Assembly (NCBI RefSeq): GCF_026625125.1
Contig: NZ_CP113097.1
Span: forward strand, 744,001-808,000
Origin: Pseudomonas putida
GTDB lineage: Bacteria; Pseudomonadota; Gammaproteobacteria; Pseudomonadales; Pseudomonadaceae
DNA length: 64,000 bases
Direction of reading: 5' to 3'
Shown: positions 41,741 to 51,423 of the stretch, piece by piece
Position numbering within the stretch: position 1 is the first letter of the stretch
How the letters are laid out: every line of letters starts with the position of its first letter
The notes under the pieces: generated by a model
The model's input: only the letters and a program-made list of their open reading frames with translations
The model's database searches: none
What the model was told of the DNA's origin: nothing
Program-made: the position numbers and the translations under genes

Positions 41741-44551
41741 TCAGAGGGTGCGGGGGCGGGTGACGCGGTCTACCAGATAAACCAGCCCGTGGTAATCGAT
41801 ACCGCTGTGGCTGGACAGCCCGATCTCGCAGGTTCGGCTGGTGGAAACCCCTTCGCTGCAATGCTGCACCGCGTCCTTCAGGCTGCGCAGTGAGTGGGCA
41901 TTCAGCTCTGGTGTGGTAAAGCCTTTGTCACCGGCAAAACCGCAACAGTGAATCCCTTCCGGGATCACCACCTGCGTGCTGCAGCGCCGTGCCAGGTCGA
42001 TCAGGGCCTGGCTTTCACCCAGGTGCTGGGTGCTGCAGGTCACGTGCACGGCCACCGGCTCGTCCTGGGGGGTGAACTCCAGCTTGTCCAGCAGGTGTGT
42101 GCGGATGAAGCGCACCGGGTCGTACAGGTCCAGGCGGGTGTCGCCCAGGTCCTGTACCAGGCGCAGGGTGCAGGGGCTGGTGTCACAGTAGATAGGGTCC
42201 AGGCCGCCGCGGCTGGCGTGCAGCAATGCGTTGATCAGCTCTTGGCGCTTGTGCTCCGCTTGCTCGGGGTAACCTTTGGAGGCGAACGGCTGGCCACAGC
42301 ACAGGCTGTCGGCGTTGCCAGGGAACACCACCTGGTAACCGGCCTTTTCCAGCAGGGCGCGGGTTTTGTCCAGCAGTGAGCTTTGCTCGCGGTCGGCATA
42401 GGCCGGGCCCATCACCCGCGACACGCACGCCGCCAGGTACACCACCCGTGGCCGGGCATCGTTGCTCGCCGGGCCGAAACTTACGCTGCGCAGCGGTTGC
42501 GGCATGGCGGGGGACCATTGCGGCAGGCGGCCTTTGCTAGCTTTGCTCAACGAGGCGCTCAGGCGGCCCAGATGCGGGGCGCCGAGCAGCTTGCGCGCAG
42601 TGTTGGCGGCGGTCAGGGTCAGGCGGGCGCCGGCCAAGGTGGTGTGGAAGTGTTCGGCCAGCCAGTCGGCGGCCTTTGCATGCTCAGCGGCCTGGCTGCG
42701 CAACTTCTTCACCAGCTCACCGGTGTTGATGCCCACCGGGCAGCGCTGGGCGCACAGGCCCGTGGCGGCGCAGGTGTCGATGCCTTGGTACTGGTATGTC
42801 TGCAGCAGGGCGCGGGTATCGATGCCGGCGCGTTTTTTCGCCTGAATGTCACGCCACATGACGATGCGCTGGCGTGGGCTGAGGGTCAGGCCTTTGGATG
42901 GGCAGACCGGTTCGCAGAAGCCGCATTCGATGCATTTGTCTACGATCTCGTCGGCGGCTGGCAGCGGCTTGAGGTTTTTCAGGTGGATGTCCGGGTCTTC
43001 GCTCAACACCACATCGGGATTGAGAATGCCGTTGGGGTCGAGCAGGCGTTTGAGCGTCCACATCAGCTGATAGGCGTCATGCCCCCACTCCAGCTCCACG
43101 AACGGCGCCATGTTGCGGCCGGTGCCGTGCTCGGCCTTGAGCGAGCCGCCGAATTCCACGGCCACCAATTGCGCCACGTCGTCCATGAAGGCCTGGTAGC
43201 GCGCCACTTCCTGCGCGCTGTTGAAACCCTGGGTGAAGACAAAGTGCAGGTTGCCCTCCAGCGCATGGCCGAAAATGATCGCTTCGTCATAGTGGTGCTT
43301 GTCGAACAGCTGGATCAGGCGGTTGACGCCTTCGGCCAGTTGCTCGACGGGGAAGGTGACGTCTTCGATGATCACCGTGGTGCCGGTCTGGCGCACGGCG
43401 CCGACGGCGGGGAAGGTGTCCTTGCGGATCTTCCACAGCTGGTTGTACACCGCTGGGTCTTCGCTGAAGTCGACTTGCTGTTCCAGCGGGTATTCGGCGA
43501 TGGAGGCCATGACCTGTTGCAGTTGTTCGTGCAGCAGGCTATGGCTGGCGGCGCGGGACTCGATCAACAGCGCGCAGGCATTGTCCGACAGGCCTTTTAC
43601 CCACAGCGGCATGCCCGGCATGTTCTGCACCGAACGCAGGCTGCGGCGGTCGAGCAGCTCCACGGCGGACACTGGCTGGCGCTTGAGCACGGTCACCGCG
43701 CGGCAGCAGCTTTCTACGCTGGGGAACACCAGCAGTGCGCTGGCCTTGTGCGGGTGGTCGGGCACGGTGTCGTAGGTGACGGCGCTGATGAAGCCCAGCG
43801 TGCCTTCAGAGCCAACCAGCAAATGCTGGAGGATATCCAGCGGCTCGTCGTAGTCCACCAGGGCGTTGAGCGACAGGCCGGTGGTGTTCTTCAGCCGGTA
43901 TTTGTGCCGGATGCGGTCTGCCAGTTCGGTGTTGGCGCGGGTTTCGCGGCCAAGCCGGGCCAGCGCGTCGAGCAGTTCGGCGTGGCTGCTTTCAAAGGCG
44001 GCAACGCTGGCCGGGTCTTCGCTGTCCAGGCGCGTGCCGTCTGCCAGCACCAGGCGCAGGCCGGCCAGGGTGTGGTAGGTGTTTTGCGCGGTGCCGCAGC
44101 ACATGCCGCTGGCGTTGTTGGCAACGATACCGCCGATCTTGCAGGCATTGATCGAGGCCGGGTCCGGGCCGATCTTGCGCCCGTAAGGGGCCAGCCAGGC
44201 GTTGGCCTGGGCACCGATGACCCCGGGTTGCAGGCGGATCTGTTCGCCCTGGCCGCGGATCTCTTTGCTGCCCCAGTTATCGCCGAGCACGATCAGCACC
44301 GAGTCACTGATGGCCTGGCCGGACAGGCTGGTGCCCGCGGCGCGGAAGGTTACCGGCACGCGCTCGCGCTGGGCCAGCTGCAGCAGCCCGACCACTTCGT
44401 CTTCCGACTCCACACGCACCACCAGCTTGGGGACCAGGCGGTAGAAACTGGCGTCGGTGCCAAAGGCCAGGGTGGACGTAGGGTCGTCGAAACGGCGGTC
44501 GGCGGGTATCAGGCGCTCGGCATCACGCAGGAAGGCGGCGGGCAGGCTCAT
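41741..44551 (-). CDS. FAD/Fe-S D-lactate dehydrogenase (respiratory)
   Basis: A 936-aa fusion. The N-terminal FAD-binding domain (about 1-460) has PVTFRAAGTSLSGQA and GGIVANNASGMCCG. Next comes a ferredoxin-like part with CIECGFCEPVCPS (about 535) and CAATGLCAQRCPVG (about 590), then a heterodisulfide-reductase-type domain with LCCGQPF and HCCGFAG. It oxidises D-lactate to pyruvate and passes electrons to the respiratory chain. It is the last gene of the lactate operon lldP-lldD-dld, 74 bp after lldD; atctcc on the plus strand marks its ggagat ribosome site. Confidence 0.9.
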   Translation of the reverse strand: MSLPAAFLRDAERLIPADRRFDDPTSTLAFGTDASFYRLVPKLVVRVESEDEVVGLLQLAQRERVPVTFRAAGTSLSGQAISDSVLIVLGDNWGSKEIRGQGEQIRLQPGVIGAQANAWLAPYGRKIGPDPASINACKIGGIVANNASGMCCGTAQNTYHTLAGLRLVLADGTRLDSEDPASVAAFESSHAELLDALARLGRETRANTELADRIRHKYRLKNTTGLSLNALVDYDEPLDILQHLLVGSEGTLGFISAVTYDTVPDHPHKASALLVFPSVESCCRAVTVLKRQPVSAVELLDRRSLRSVQNMPGMPLWVKGLSDNACALLIESRAASHSLLHEQLQQVMASIAEYPLEQQVDFSEDPAVYNQLWKIRKDTFPAVGAVRQTGTTVIIEDVTFPVEQLAEGVNRLIQLFDKHHYDEAIIFGHALEGNLHFVFTQGFNSAQEVARYQAFMDDVAQLVAVEFGGSLKAEHGTGRNMAPFVELEWGHDAYQLMWTLKRLLDPNGILNPDVVLSEDPDIHLKNLKPLPAADEIVDKCIECGFCEPVCPSKGLTLSPRQRIVMWRDIQAKKRAGIDTRALLQTYQYQGIDTCAATGLCAQRCPVGINTGELVKKLRSQAAEHAKAADWLAEHFHTTLAGARLTLTAANTARKLLGAPHLGRLSASLSKASKGRLPQWSPAMPQPLRSVSFGPASNDARPRVVYLAACVSRVMGPAYADREQSSLLDKTRALLEKAGYQVVFPGNADSLCCGQPFASKGYPEQAEHKRQELINALLHASRGGLDPIYCDTSPCTLRLVQDLGDTRLDLYDPVRFIRTHLLDKLEFTPQDEPVAVHVTCSTQHLGESQALIDLARRCSTQVVIPEGIHCCGFAGDKGFTTPELNAHSLRSLKDAVQHCSEGVSTSRTCEIGLSSHSGIDYHGLVYLVDRVTRPRTL

Positions 44552-44625
44552 GCTATCTCCTCACAGGGCCACGGCGTCTGGCGCGCCGCGTGCCCCGGTC
44601 ATACAGGCGGTGTTTGTGCAGGCGC

Positions 44626-45771
44626 TCAAGCGCCCAGTTCGCGTACCAGCGAGTCGCGGCTGATATCGCTGATCGACTTGGCGCCCGTGAGTACCATGGC
44701 CACGCGCATTTCCTTTTCGAACAGTTCGAGCAGGTTCTTCACCCCGGCCTGGCCGTGCACGGCAAGGGCCCAGAGGAAGGCGCGGCCGATCAGCACGGTG
44801 TCTGCACCCAGGGCGATCATGCGCACCACGTCCAGGCCACTGCGGATGCCGGAGTCGGCGAGGATCTTCAGGTCGCCTTTGACGGCGTCGGCAATTGCCG
44901 GCAGCGCACGGGCGCTGGACTGCACGCCGTCGAGTTGGCGGCCGCCGTGGTTGGAGACGACGATGCCGTCGGCCCCGAACTTGACCGCGTCCCGTGCGTC
45001 GTCGGCGTCGAGGATGCCTTTGATGATCATCGGGCCGTCCCAGAACTCGCGGATCCATTCCAGGTCCTTCCAGGAAATGGACGGGTCGAAGTTGTTACCC
45101 AGCCAGCCGATGTAGTCGGCAAGGCCGGTGGGGTTGCCGCGGTATTTGGAGATGTTGCCCAGGTCGTGCGGGCGGCCCATCACGCCAACGTCCCAGGCCC
45201 ATTCGGGGTGGGTCATGGCCTGCAACACGCGGCGCATGGGCCCATTGGCGCCGCTCATGCCGGAGTGGGCATCACGGTAACGGGCACCTGGCACCGGCAT
45301 GTCGACGGTGAACACCAGGGTCTTGACCCCGGCAGCCTTGGCCCGCTCCAGCGCGTTGCGCATGAAGCCGCGGTCTTTGAGCACATACAGCTGGAACCAC
45401 ATCGGCCGGTCGATCGCCGGCGCCACTTCTTCGATCGGGCAGACCGACACGGTAGACATCGTGAACGGGATGCCATGGGCGGCTGCCGCGCGGGCTGCCT
45501 GCACTTCGCCGCGGCGGGCGTACATACCGGTGAGGCCGACCGGGGCCAGGGCCACGGGCATGCTCAGGGTTTCGTCGAACAGCCGGGTTTCCAGGCTCAG
45601 TTCGGACATGTTCTTGAGCACCCGCTGGCGCAAGGCGATGCCGGCAAGGTCCGAGACGTTGTGGCGCAGGGTGTGCTCGGCGTACGCGCCGCCGTCGGCA
45701 TAGTGGAAGAGGAAGGGGGGCAGCTTGCGTTGGGCCGCGGCGCGATAGTCAGTGGAGGCGGAAATGATCAT
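44626..45771 (-). CDS. lldD: L-lactate dehydrogenase (FMN-dependent)
   Basis: A 381-aa FMN alpha-hydroxyacid dehydrogenase of full length. It has the expected [54 protein letters not shown] with the catalytic His-Gly-Gly-Arg, and [29 protein letters not shown] for phosphate binding. It oxidises L-lactate to pyruvate at the inner membrane. It stands between lldP and the D-lactate enzyme in one operon. Confidence 0.95.
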   Translation of the reverse strand: MIISASTDYRAAAQRKLPPFLFHYADGGAYAEHTLRHNVSDLAGIALRQRVLKNMSELSLETRLFDETLSMPVALAPVGLTGMYARRGEVQAARAAAAHGIPFTMSTVSVCPIEEVAPAIDRPMWFQLYVLKDRGFMRNALERAKAAGVKTLVFTVDMPVPGARYRDAHSGMSGANGPMRRVLQAMTHPEWAWDVGVMGRPHDLGNISKYRGNPTGLADYIGWLGNNFDPSISWKDLEWIREFWDGPMIIKGILDADDARDAVKFGADGIVVSNHGGRQLDGVQSSARALPAIADAVKGDLKILADSGIRSGLDVVRMIALGADTVLIGRAFLWALAVHGQAGVKNLLELFEKEMRVAMVLTGAKSISDISRDSLVRELGA

Positions 45772-45834
45772 GGATTCTCGCAGCGTGGGTTGAAGGAGAC
45801 GCCGGGCGCTCGCTGGCGCCCGGCCCCTTTCACT

Positions 45835-47505
45835 TTAGTGATGAACCAGCATGCCGGTCAGCCAGTAGGCCTGGACCAGGGTGATCAGGCCGACGATGGT
45901 GGCGAAGAACAGGCTGTGCTTGACGGTGAAGCGGAACAGGTCGGACTCCTTGCCAACCAGGCCGGTGGCTGCGCAGGCCACGGCGATCGACTGCGGCGAG
46001 ATCATCTTGCCGGTCACGCCGCCGCTGGTGTTGGCCGCTACCAGCAGGGTGTCGTTGACGCCGATCTGGTGGGCGGTGGTGGCCTGCAGCGAACCGAACA
46101 GGGCGTTGGACGAGGTGTCCGAGCCGGTGAGGAACACACCCAGCCAGCCCAGGAACGGCGAGAAGAATGGGAACGCAGCGCCAGTGCCGGCCAGGACCAG
46201 GGCCATGGTCGAAGACATGCCCGAATAGTTGGTGACGAAGGCGAAGGCCAGGACCATGCCGATGGAAAGGATCGGCCAGCGCAGTTCCCAGAAGGTCTCT
46301 TTGAAAGTGGTAAGACCAGTTTTGAAGTTGATCTTCAGCACGGCCATGGAGATCAGTGCCGACAGGAAGATCGCTGTGCCGGTGGCGGAGATCGGGTCGA
46401 GCTTGAACACCGCTGGCATGGCGGTCGGCGCGGCGACGATCGGCGCGGTCTTGATCACCAGTTGGTCGAGGTGCGGGATGGCGAAGTTGAACACGAAGTT
46501 GTACATCGCTCCGCCTGGGGCGAATGCTGCCTTGAACGGTTTCAGGGTCCAGAGGGTGACCAGTACGGTGAGGATCAGGAATGGCGACCAGGCCTTGAAA
46601 ATTTCACCGAAACTATAAGGGCTTGGCTGGCTGCCGCCGCTGCTGACCACGGCGGCGCCGACGCTGCCTTTGGCTTCGGCGAACGAGCGCTTGGGTTGCC
46701 AGACTTTAAGGAACAGGGTCAGGGCGACCAGGCTGGCCAGGGCCGAGGTGATGTCTGGCAGTTCGGGGCCGATGAAGTTGGAGGTGAAGTACTGGGTGAC
46801 GGCGAAGCTCAGGCCGGCCACCAGGGCTGCGGGCCAGGTTTCTTTGACGCCGCGCAGGCCGTCCATCATGAACACCAGCCAGAACGGCACGAACAACGAC
46901 AGCAGCGGCAGCTGGCGGCCGGTCATGGCGCCGATGTGGAAGGCGTCGATGCCCGTCACCTGGCCGGCGACGATGATCGGGATGCCCAGGGCGCCGAACG
47001 CCACTGGGGCGGTGTTGGCGATCAGGCACAGGCCGGCTGCGTACAGCGGGTTGAAGCCCAGGCCCACCAGCAGGGCGGCAGTGATTGCCACGGGGGCGCC
47101 GAAGCCGGCCGCGCCTTCGAGGAAGGCCCCGAAGCAGAAGCCGATCAGCAGCACCTGTAGGCGCTGGTCGTCAGTGATCGACAGTACCGAGCTGCGGATG
47201 ACCTCGAACTGGCCGCTCTTGACGGTGAGCTTGTACAGGAACACCGCGGCAACGATGATCCAGGCGATTGGCCAGAGGCCGTAGAGGAAGCCATAGCCTG
47301 CGGCAGCGAGGGCCATGTCGACCGGCATCTGGAAGGCGAAGATCGCTACCAGCATCGCTAATCCCAGGGTGATGCTGCCGGCGACGTGGCCTTTGAGGCG
47401 GAACACGGCGAGGGCCAGGAAGAAGAACACGATGGGTATGACCGCCGCCAATGCGGACAGGCCAAGGCTACCGAGCGGGGAATAGAGTTGTTGCCAGGTT
47501 TGCAT
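45835..47505 (-). CDS. lldP: L-lactate permease
   Basis: A 556-aa inner-membrane lactate:H+ symporter with about 13 hydrophobic segments. [35 protein letters not shown] is split over a central family motif, and [13 protein letters not shown] and [19 protein letters not shown] are typical of LldP/GlcA. It is the first gene of the lactate operon and lies behind the palindromic operator at 47551, divergent from lldR. Glycolate could be a second substrate. Confidence 0.94.
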   Translation of the reverse strand: MQTWQQLYSPLGSLGLSALAAVIPIVFFFLALAVFRLKGHVAGSITLGLAMLVAIFAFQMPVDMALAAAGYGFLYGLWPIAWIIVAAVFLYKLTVKSGQFEVIRSSVLSITDDQRLQVLLIGFCFGAFLEGAAGFGAPVAITAALLVGLGFNPLYAAGLCLIANTAPVAFGALGIPIIVAGQVTGIDAFHIGAMTGRQLPLLSLFVPFWLVFMMDGLRGVKETWPAALVAGLSFAVTQYFTSNFIGPELPDITSALASLVALTLFLKVWQPKRSFAEAKGSVGAAVVSSGGSQPSPYSFGEIFKAWSPFLILTVLVTLWTLKPFKAAFAPGGAMYNFVFNFAIPHLDQLVIKTAPIVAAPTAMPAVFKLDPISATGTAIFLSALISMAVLKINFKTGLTTFKETFWELRWPILSIGMVLAFAFVTNYSGMSSTMALVLAGTGAAFPFFSPFLGWLGVFLTGSDTSSNALFGSLQATTAHQIGVNDTLLVAANTSGGVTGKMISPQSIAVACAATGLVGKESDLFRFTVKHSLFFATIVGLITLVQAYWLTGMLVHH

Positions 47506-47550
47506 ATGGGGTGGCCCCTAATTGTTGTTGGTCAGGCACTGGCATTGGAT

Positions 47551-47567
47551 AATTGGTAAGACCAATT
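47551..47567. promoter_or_regulatory. LldR operator
   Basis: Perfect palindrome AATTGGT-aag-ACCAATT. The core TGGT-N3-ACCA is the consensus of FadR-subfamily GntR regulators and matches known LldR operators. It lies 46 bp upstream of lldP and about 195 bp from lldR, in the divergent promoter region. Confidence 0.88.
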
Positions 47568-47761
47568 TACAATGGCTGGACGCTAGGTTAAAAGCGCTGT
47601 GATGGGTGTGTCAATTTGTCCTGTGCAAAACTTTGGTCGTGTGCCGATGAGCGGGTGGCTGATGGGGTTTGAAAAACGTCGCCTGATGGGTGTCGGCGTG
47701 GCGTGGATCGGCGAGAATAGACGCCCCCTGAAATTTGCCGGGGGTTTGTGGAGAGCATGTG

Positions 47762-48529
47762 ATGGTTTTTGATCAGGTCCGCCAGCGGCGCCTGTCCGAC
47801 GACATCGTCGACCGGTTGGAAGGGATGATTCTCGAAGGCACGCTGACCTCTGGCCAGCGGCTGCCGGCCGAGCGCGCCCTGGCCGAGCAGTTCGGTGTGT
47901 CGCGCCCCTCACTGCGCGAGGCGATCCAGAAGCTGGTGGCCAAGGGGTTGTTGGTCAGCCGGCAGGGTGGTGGTAACTATGTGGCCGAATCGCTCGGCTC
48001 AACCTTCAGCGACCCGTTGCTGCAACTGCTGGAGCACAGCGCCGAGGCGCAGCGCGATTTGCTGGAGTTCCGTCACACCCTGGAGGCGTCATGCGCCTAT
48101 TACGCTGCCCAGCGCGCCACCGAGCCTGATCGCGCCCGGCTCAAGGCTGCATTCGACACCCTGCAGGACTGTTATGCCCGGGCTGACCAGGTTACCCGGG
48201 CAGAGGAGGGGGCGGCGGATGCGCGCTTCCATCTGGCGATTGCCGAGGCCAGCCACAATGCCGTGCTGCTGCATACCATTCGCGGGCTGTTCGACCTGCT
48301 CAAGCGCAATGTGGTGACCAATATCGGGGGCATGTACCAGCAGCGCACCGAGACGCGGGACATGCTGATCAGCCAGCACCGTGAGTTGTACCAGGCGATT
48401 GTCGAAGGCAGGGCGGACGATGCGCGGGAGGTGTCCAGCCGGCACATTCTGTATGTGCAGGAGGTGCTGGAAGAGGCGCAGAACGAAGCCCAGCGCGTAG
48501 CGCGGGCAGAGCGGCGCAGCGGGCGCTGA
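47762..48529 (+). CDS. lldR: Lactate-responsive GntR/FadR-family regulator
   Basis: A 255-aa regulator. The winged helix (about 10-75) has SGQRLPAERALAEQFGVSRPSLREAIQKL and the FCD ligand domain (about 90-230) follows, with metal-site residues of the type ARFHLAIAEASHN. ATG 47762 gives MVFDQVRQRRLSDD, with ggagag upstream; upstream in-frame codons are not convincing. It faces the lld operon and should repress it through the palindrome at 47551 until lactate binds. Confidence 0.92.
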   Translation: MVFDQVRQRRLSDDIVDRLEGMILEGTLTSGQRLPAERALAEQFGVSRPSLREAIQKLVAKGLLVSRQGGGNYVAESLGSTFSDPLLQLLEHSAEAQRDLLEFRHTLEASCAYYAAQRATEPDRARLKAAFDTLQDCYARADQVTRAEEGAADARFHLAIAEASHNAVLLHTIRGLFDLLKRNVVTNIGGMYQQRTETRDMLISQHRELYQAIVEGRADDAREVSSRHILYVQEVLEEAQNEAQRVARAERRSGR

Positions 48530-48540
48530 AGTTCGTGGCC

Positions 48541-49122
48541 CCCATCGCCGGCAAGCCGGCTTCCACAAGGGTTGCGCCAGCTTTTAGCAGTTGAGCAAGA
48601 CGGTTGCTTCCACAGGTAAAGCGCAGGCCAGAAGAACAGCGCGGTCGTGGTGGGAGCCCCCTAGCAGCGCTGTAATAGCCCGAGCGCTCGACGGGGCCAG
48701 CGAGTACTTGGGGCCGCTTTGCGGCCCATCGCCGGCAAGCCCGGCTCCCACATGGATTTGCGCCGGCCTCTAGGAATTGGGCAAGACGGTTGCTTCCTCA
48801 GGTAAAGCGCAGGCCTGAAGAGCTGCACGGTCGTGGTGGGAGCCGGCTTGCCGGCGATGGGCTGCGCAGCAGCCCCCCTAGCAGCGCTGTAATAGCCCGA
48901 GCGCTCGATGGGACCAGCGAGCACTTGGGGCCGCTTTGCGGCCCATCGCCGGCAAGCCCGGCTCCCACATGGATTGCGCCAACTTTTAGCAGTTGAGCAA
49001 GACAGTTGCTGCCACAGGGATCGCGCCGGCTTTTAGCATTTGAGCAACACAGTTGCTTCCACAGGCGCGTCACTGACCTGAAGCCAGTGGGCTGCCTGTG
49101 AAAGCCGGCTTGCCGGCGATAG
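48541..49122. repeat. Composite REP repeat cluster (186/216-bp spacing)
   Basis: REP cores at 48541-48567, 48724-48752, 48835-48861, 48942-48969 and 49098-49122. The spacer marker gcaagac(g/a)gttgc starts at 48595, 48781 and 48997. The first interval (186 bp) is 30 bp shorter than the second (216 bp) because the direct REP core plus a few bases is missing: gtgggagcc is followed straight by ccctagcagcgctg. This cluster fills the whole gap between lldR and smpB (48530-49146). Confidence 0.87.
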
Positions 49123-49146
49123 AGGCGCTACAAAGCGAAGAAGCCT

Positions 49147-49629
49147 TTAGTCTTCCTTGCCCTTGTTGCGCACCGCACGCTGCAGCTCGCGGTTGGAATC
49201 GCGTTCGCGCACAGTGTCGCGCTTGTCGAATTCCTTCTTGCCCTTGCCAAGCGCAATCTCGCACTTGATCAGGTGCTTGCTCCAGTACAGCGCCAAGGCC
49301 ACACAGGTGTAGCCCTTCTGCGCCACCGCAGCTTCCACACGCTCCAGCTCGCGCTTGTTCAGCAGCAGCTTGCGCGAGCGGATAGGGTCGGCGATGACGT
49401 GGGTGCTGGCAGTGGTCAGCGGGGTGATGTGGCTGCCGAACAGCCAGGCTTCGCCATCCTTGAGCAGCACGTAGCTGTCGGTCAGGTGCGCCTTGCCGGC
49501 CCGCAGGCTTTTTACTTCCCAACCGGACAGGACCAGCCCGGCCTCGAACTTGTGTTCGATGAAGTAATCGTGTCGCGCCTTTTTGTTTTGCGCGATGGTC
49601 CCGGTCGGATGTTTCTTTTGTTTAGCCAT
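49147..49629 (-). CDS. smpB: SsrA-binding protein SmpB
   Basis: A 160-aa protein with the SmpB start [23 protein letters not shown], the conserved [26 protein letters not shown] and [33 protein letters not shown], and a basic C-terminal tail. It delivers tmRNA to stalled ribosomes. It lies 9 kb from ssrA with the lactate operon between them. It is divergent from ratA. Confidence 0.97.
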   Translation of the reverse strand: MAKQKKHPTGTIAQNKKARHDYFIEHKFEAGLVLSGWEVKSLRAGKAHLTDSYVLLKDGEAWLFGSHITPLTTASTHVIADPIRSRKLLLNKRELERVEAAVAQKGYTCVALALYWSKHLIKCEIALGKGKKEFDKRDTVRERDSNRELQRAVRNKGKED

Positions 49630-49791
49630 AGGGGCGGCATTATAGGCAAGTCACCGCGTGGTCGGCTACGGGATTTCGGTGCGCTTGAGCCACCGCAATG
49701 AATACCGGACAATACAGGCCCTGTCTTACGCACAGGTTCTGTTTTTGGCACGCTGCGAAGCCCGCCACCCAGCCTTGGAAGTGACGCCTGG

Positions 49792-50226
49792 ATGACTACC
49801 CATATTCAACGCTCCGCCCTGCTGCCGTACCCTGCCCAGGCGCTGTACGACCTGGTCAATGATGTAGCCAGCTACCCGCAGTTTTTGCCCTGGTGCTCGG
49901 CCTCGACGGTGCTCGAAGCCAGTGACACGCACATGCGGGCCAAGCTTGAGGTGGCCAAAGGGGGGATGAGCCAGCAGTTCGTGACCAGCAATGTGCTGGT
50001 GCCGGGGCAGTCCATCGAGATGAACCTGGAGGAAGGGCCGTTCACCCAGCTGCATGGCGTGTGGGTGTTCAAGGCGCTGGGGGAAAAAGCCTGCAAGATC
50101 AGCCTGGACCTGTCCTTCGATTACGCCGGGCCGATCGTGCGGGCCACCTTGGGGCCGCTTTTCAATCAGGCCGCCAATACATTGGTGGATGCGTTCTGCC
50201 AGCGTGCCAAGCAGCTCAATAGCTGA
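49792..50226 (+). CDS. ratA: Type II toxin-antitoxin-like protein RatA (START/Coq10 family)
   Basis: A 144-aa START-fold protein: RSALLPYPAQALYDLVNDVASYPQFLPWC at the N-terminus and GPLFNQAANTLVDAFCQRAKQL at the C-terminus, both family signatures. In E. coli RatA was reported to act on the 50S subunit; in other bacteria its relatives bind quinone. In most pseudomonads an RnfH/UPF0125 gene follows it directly, but here a terminator follows 15 bp after the stop and then bamE in opposite direction. Confidence 0.9.
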   Translation: MTTHIQRSALLPYPAQALYDLVNDVASYPQFLPWCSASTVLEASDTHMRAKLEVAKGGMSQQFVTSNVLVPGQSIEMNLEEGPFTQLHGVWVFKALGEKACKISLDLSFDYAGPIVRATLGPLFNQAANTLVDAFCQRAKQLNS

Positions 50227-50240
50227 TGCTGCCAGGCCAC

Positions 50241-50286
50241 CAGGCACAAAAAAAGCCCGGAATGATCCGGGCTTTTTTTGTGCCTG
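50241..50286. terminator. Bidirectional terminator between ratA and bamE
   Basis: Long perfect inverted repeat: caggcacaaaaaaagcccgg, a 6-nt loop aatgat, then its exact complement. The A run and T run flank a GC stem agcccgg/ccgggct, so it can work in both directions for the convergent ratA and bamE genes. Confidence 0.93.
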
Positions 50287-50290
50287 CAAT

Positions 50291-50827
50291 TTATTGCGGC
50301 GAGGTATCCAGTGGGGCGGGTGTCGGCACCGGTGTGGTCTGGATGGTGTCGATCTCGCGCTGGATGGATTCTTCCACAGAGCCAGGCTTGGCCGGCTTCT
50401 CTTCCGGCTGCGATGCTGGCTGGCCTGGCTCGGTGGCCGGGCTGACAGTGGTATCGCTGCTGCCGCCCAGGATTTCCTGGTCGCGGCTCACCCCTGGCAT
50501 GAAGTCGCCAGACAGGCTGACCAGCTGGTCGCTGTCATTGAAGAAGATGCTCATGCGTTCCTGTTGGCGTTGGCCGCCACCGGGTTGCAGGCTGTACAGG
50601 TAATCCCAACGATTGGTGTTGAAAGTATCCTGGAGCAGAGGGTTGCCCATGATAAACCTTACTTGCCGGCGGGTCATTCCGGGGCGTAATTGGTCTATCA
50701 TGTCTTGCGTAACGACATTGCCCTGCTGGATGTCGATTTTGTAAACCCCGGGAAACGAGCAACCGGCGAGTGCGAGCAGTCCCACGAAGGTGAGGCTGGT
50801 TAGCAAGTGCTTGGTGTTGTTTTGCAT
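50291..50827 (-). CDS. bamE: Outer-membrane assembly lipoprotein BamE/OmlA
   Basis: A 178-aa lipoprotein. The signal peptide ends in a lipobox (LLALAGC) and the SmpA/OmlA domain follows: [37 protein letters not shown] is split over the domain core, then [16 protein letters not shown] 50827 is preferred, since the 11 extra residues up to 50860 would spoil the signal peptide. It is an accessory part of the BAM complex. It is divergent from fur, as in P. aeruginosa. The C-terminal tail is longer than in E. coli and rich in Pro. Confidence 0.93.
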   Translation of the reverse strand: MQNNTKHLLTSLTFVGLLALAGCSFPGVYKIDIQQGNVVTQDMIDQLRPGMTRRQVRFIMGNPLLQDTFNTNRWDYLYSLQPGGGQRQQERMSIFFNDSDQLVSLSGDFMPGVSRDQEILGGSSDTTVSPATEPGQPASQPEEKPAKPGSVEESIQREIDTIQTTPVPTPAPLDTSPQ

Positions 50828-50924
50828 CGGTGGGCGACTTCCACTATCTTGGCTGGACAACGTAAACCCCGATCATACCCGTATTAAGAGAAGCTGCGAA
50901 GCAGCATCGGCGAGAAAGCTGACC

Positions 50925-51329
50925 ATGGTTGAAAATAGCGAACTGCGCAAAGCCGGTCTCAAGGTGACACTGCCTCGAGTCAAGATCCTTCAGATGCTCG
51001 ATTCGACCGAGCAACGTCACATGAGCGCCGAGGATGTCTACAAGGCGCTGATGGAGGCTGGCGAGGACGTCGGTCTTGCAACCGTTTATCGCGTACTCAC
51101 CCAGTTCGAGGCTGCTGGGCTGGTGGTGCGTCACAACTTCGATGGCGGTCACGCAGTTTTCGAGCTGGCGGACGGCGGTCACCACGACCATATGGTCAAC
51201 GTGGAGACCAGTGAAGTCATCGAATTCATGGATGCCGAAATCGAGCGGCGCCAAAAAGAGATCGTGGCCGAGCATGGCTACGAGCTGGTGGACCACAACC
51301 TGGTCCTCTACGTGCGTAAGAAAAAGTAA
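50925..51329 (+). CDS. fur: Ferric uptake regulator Fur
   Basis: A 134-aa regulator with the Fur N-terminus (SELRKAGLKVTLPRVKILQML), DNA-recognition helix GLATVYRVLTQFEAAG and metal-binding residues HHDHMVNVETSEVIEFMD. It lacks the Cys pair CxxC found in E. coli Fur, as is usual for Pseudomonas Fur. ATG 50925 is the established start; the longer frame from 50790 reads through the bamE/fur promoter. It represses iron-uptake genes when Fe(II) is bound. Confidence 0.97.
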   Translation: MVENSELRKAGLKVTLPRVKILQMLDSTEQRHMSAEDVYKALMEAGEDVGLATVYRVLTQFEAAGLVVRHNFDGGHAVFELADGGHHDHMVNVETSEVIEFMDAEIERRQKEIVAEHGYELVDHNLVLYVRKKK

Positions 51330-51352
51330 CGATTTCGGTCGTTATTAACAGC

Positions 51353-51376
51353 AAAGGCGACCCTAGGGTCGCCTTT
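51353..51376. terminator. Bidirectional terminator between fur and recN
   Basis: Perfect palindrome aaaggcgaccc-ta-gggtcgccttt between the convergent ends of fur and recN; T-rich on both strands after the GC part. Confidence 0.88.
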
Positions 51377-51423
51377 GTGCTTTGTGCCGCAGGGATAACT
51401 GCTGGAGCCGGCTGCAGGCAGCC

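Noticed and set aside
42383..47160. Long plus-strand frames opposite dld, lldD and lldP
   Set aside because: They are shadows of three well recognised minus-strand genes.
50226..50603. Possible rnfH gene after ratA
   Set aside because: The frame is antisense to bamE and does not resemble UPF0125.
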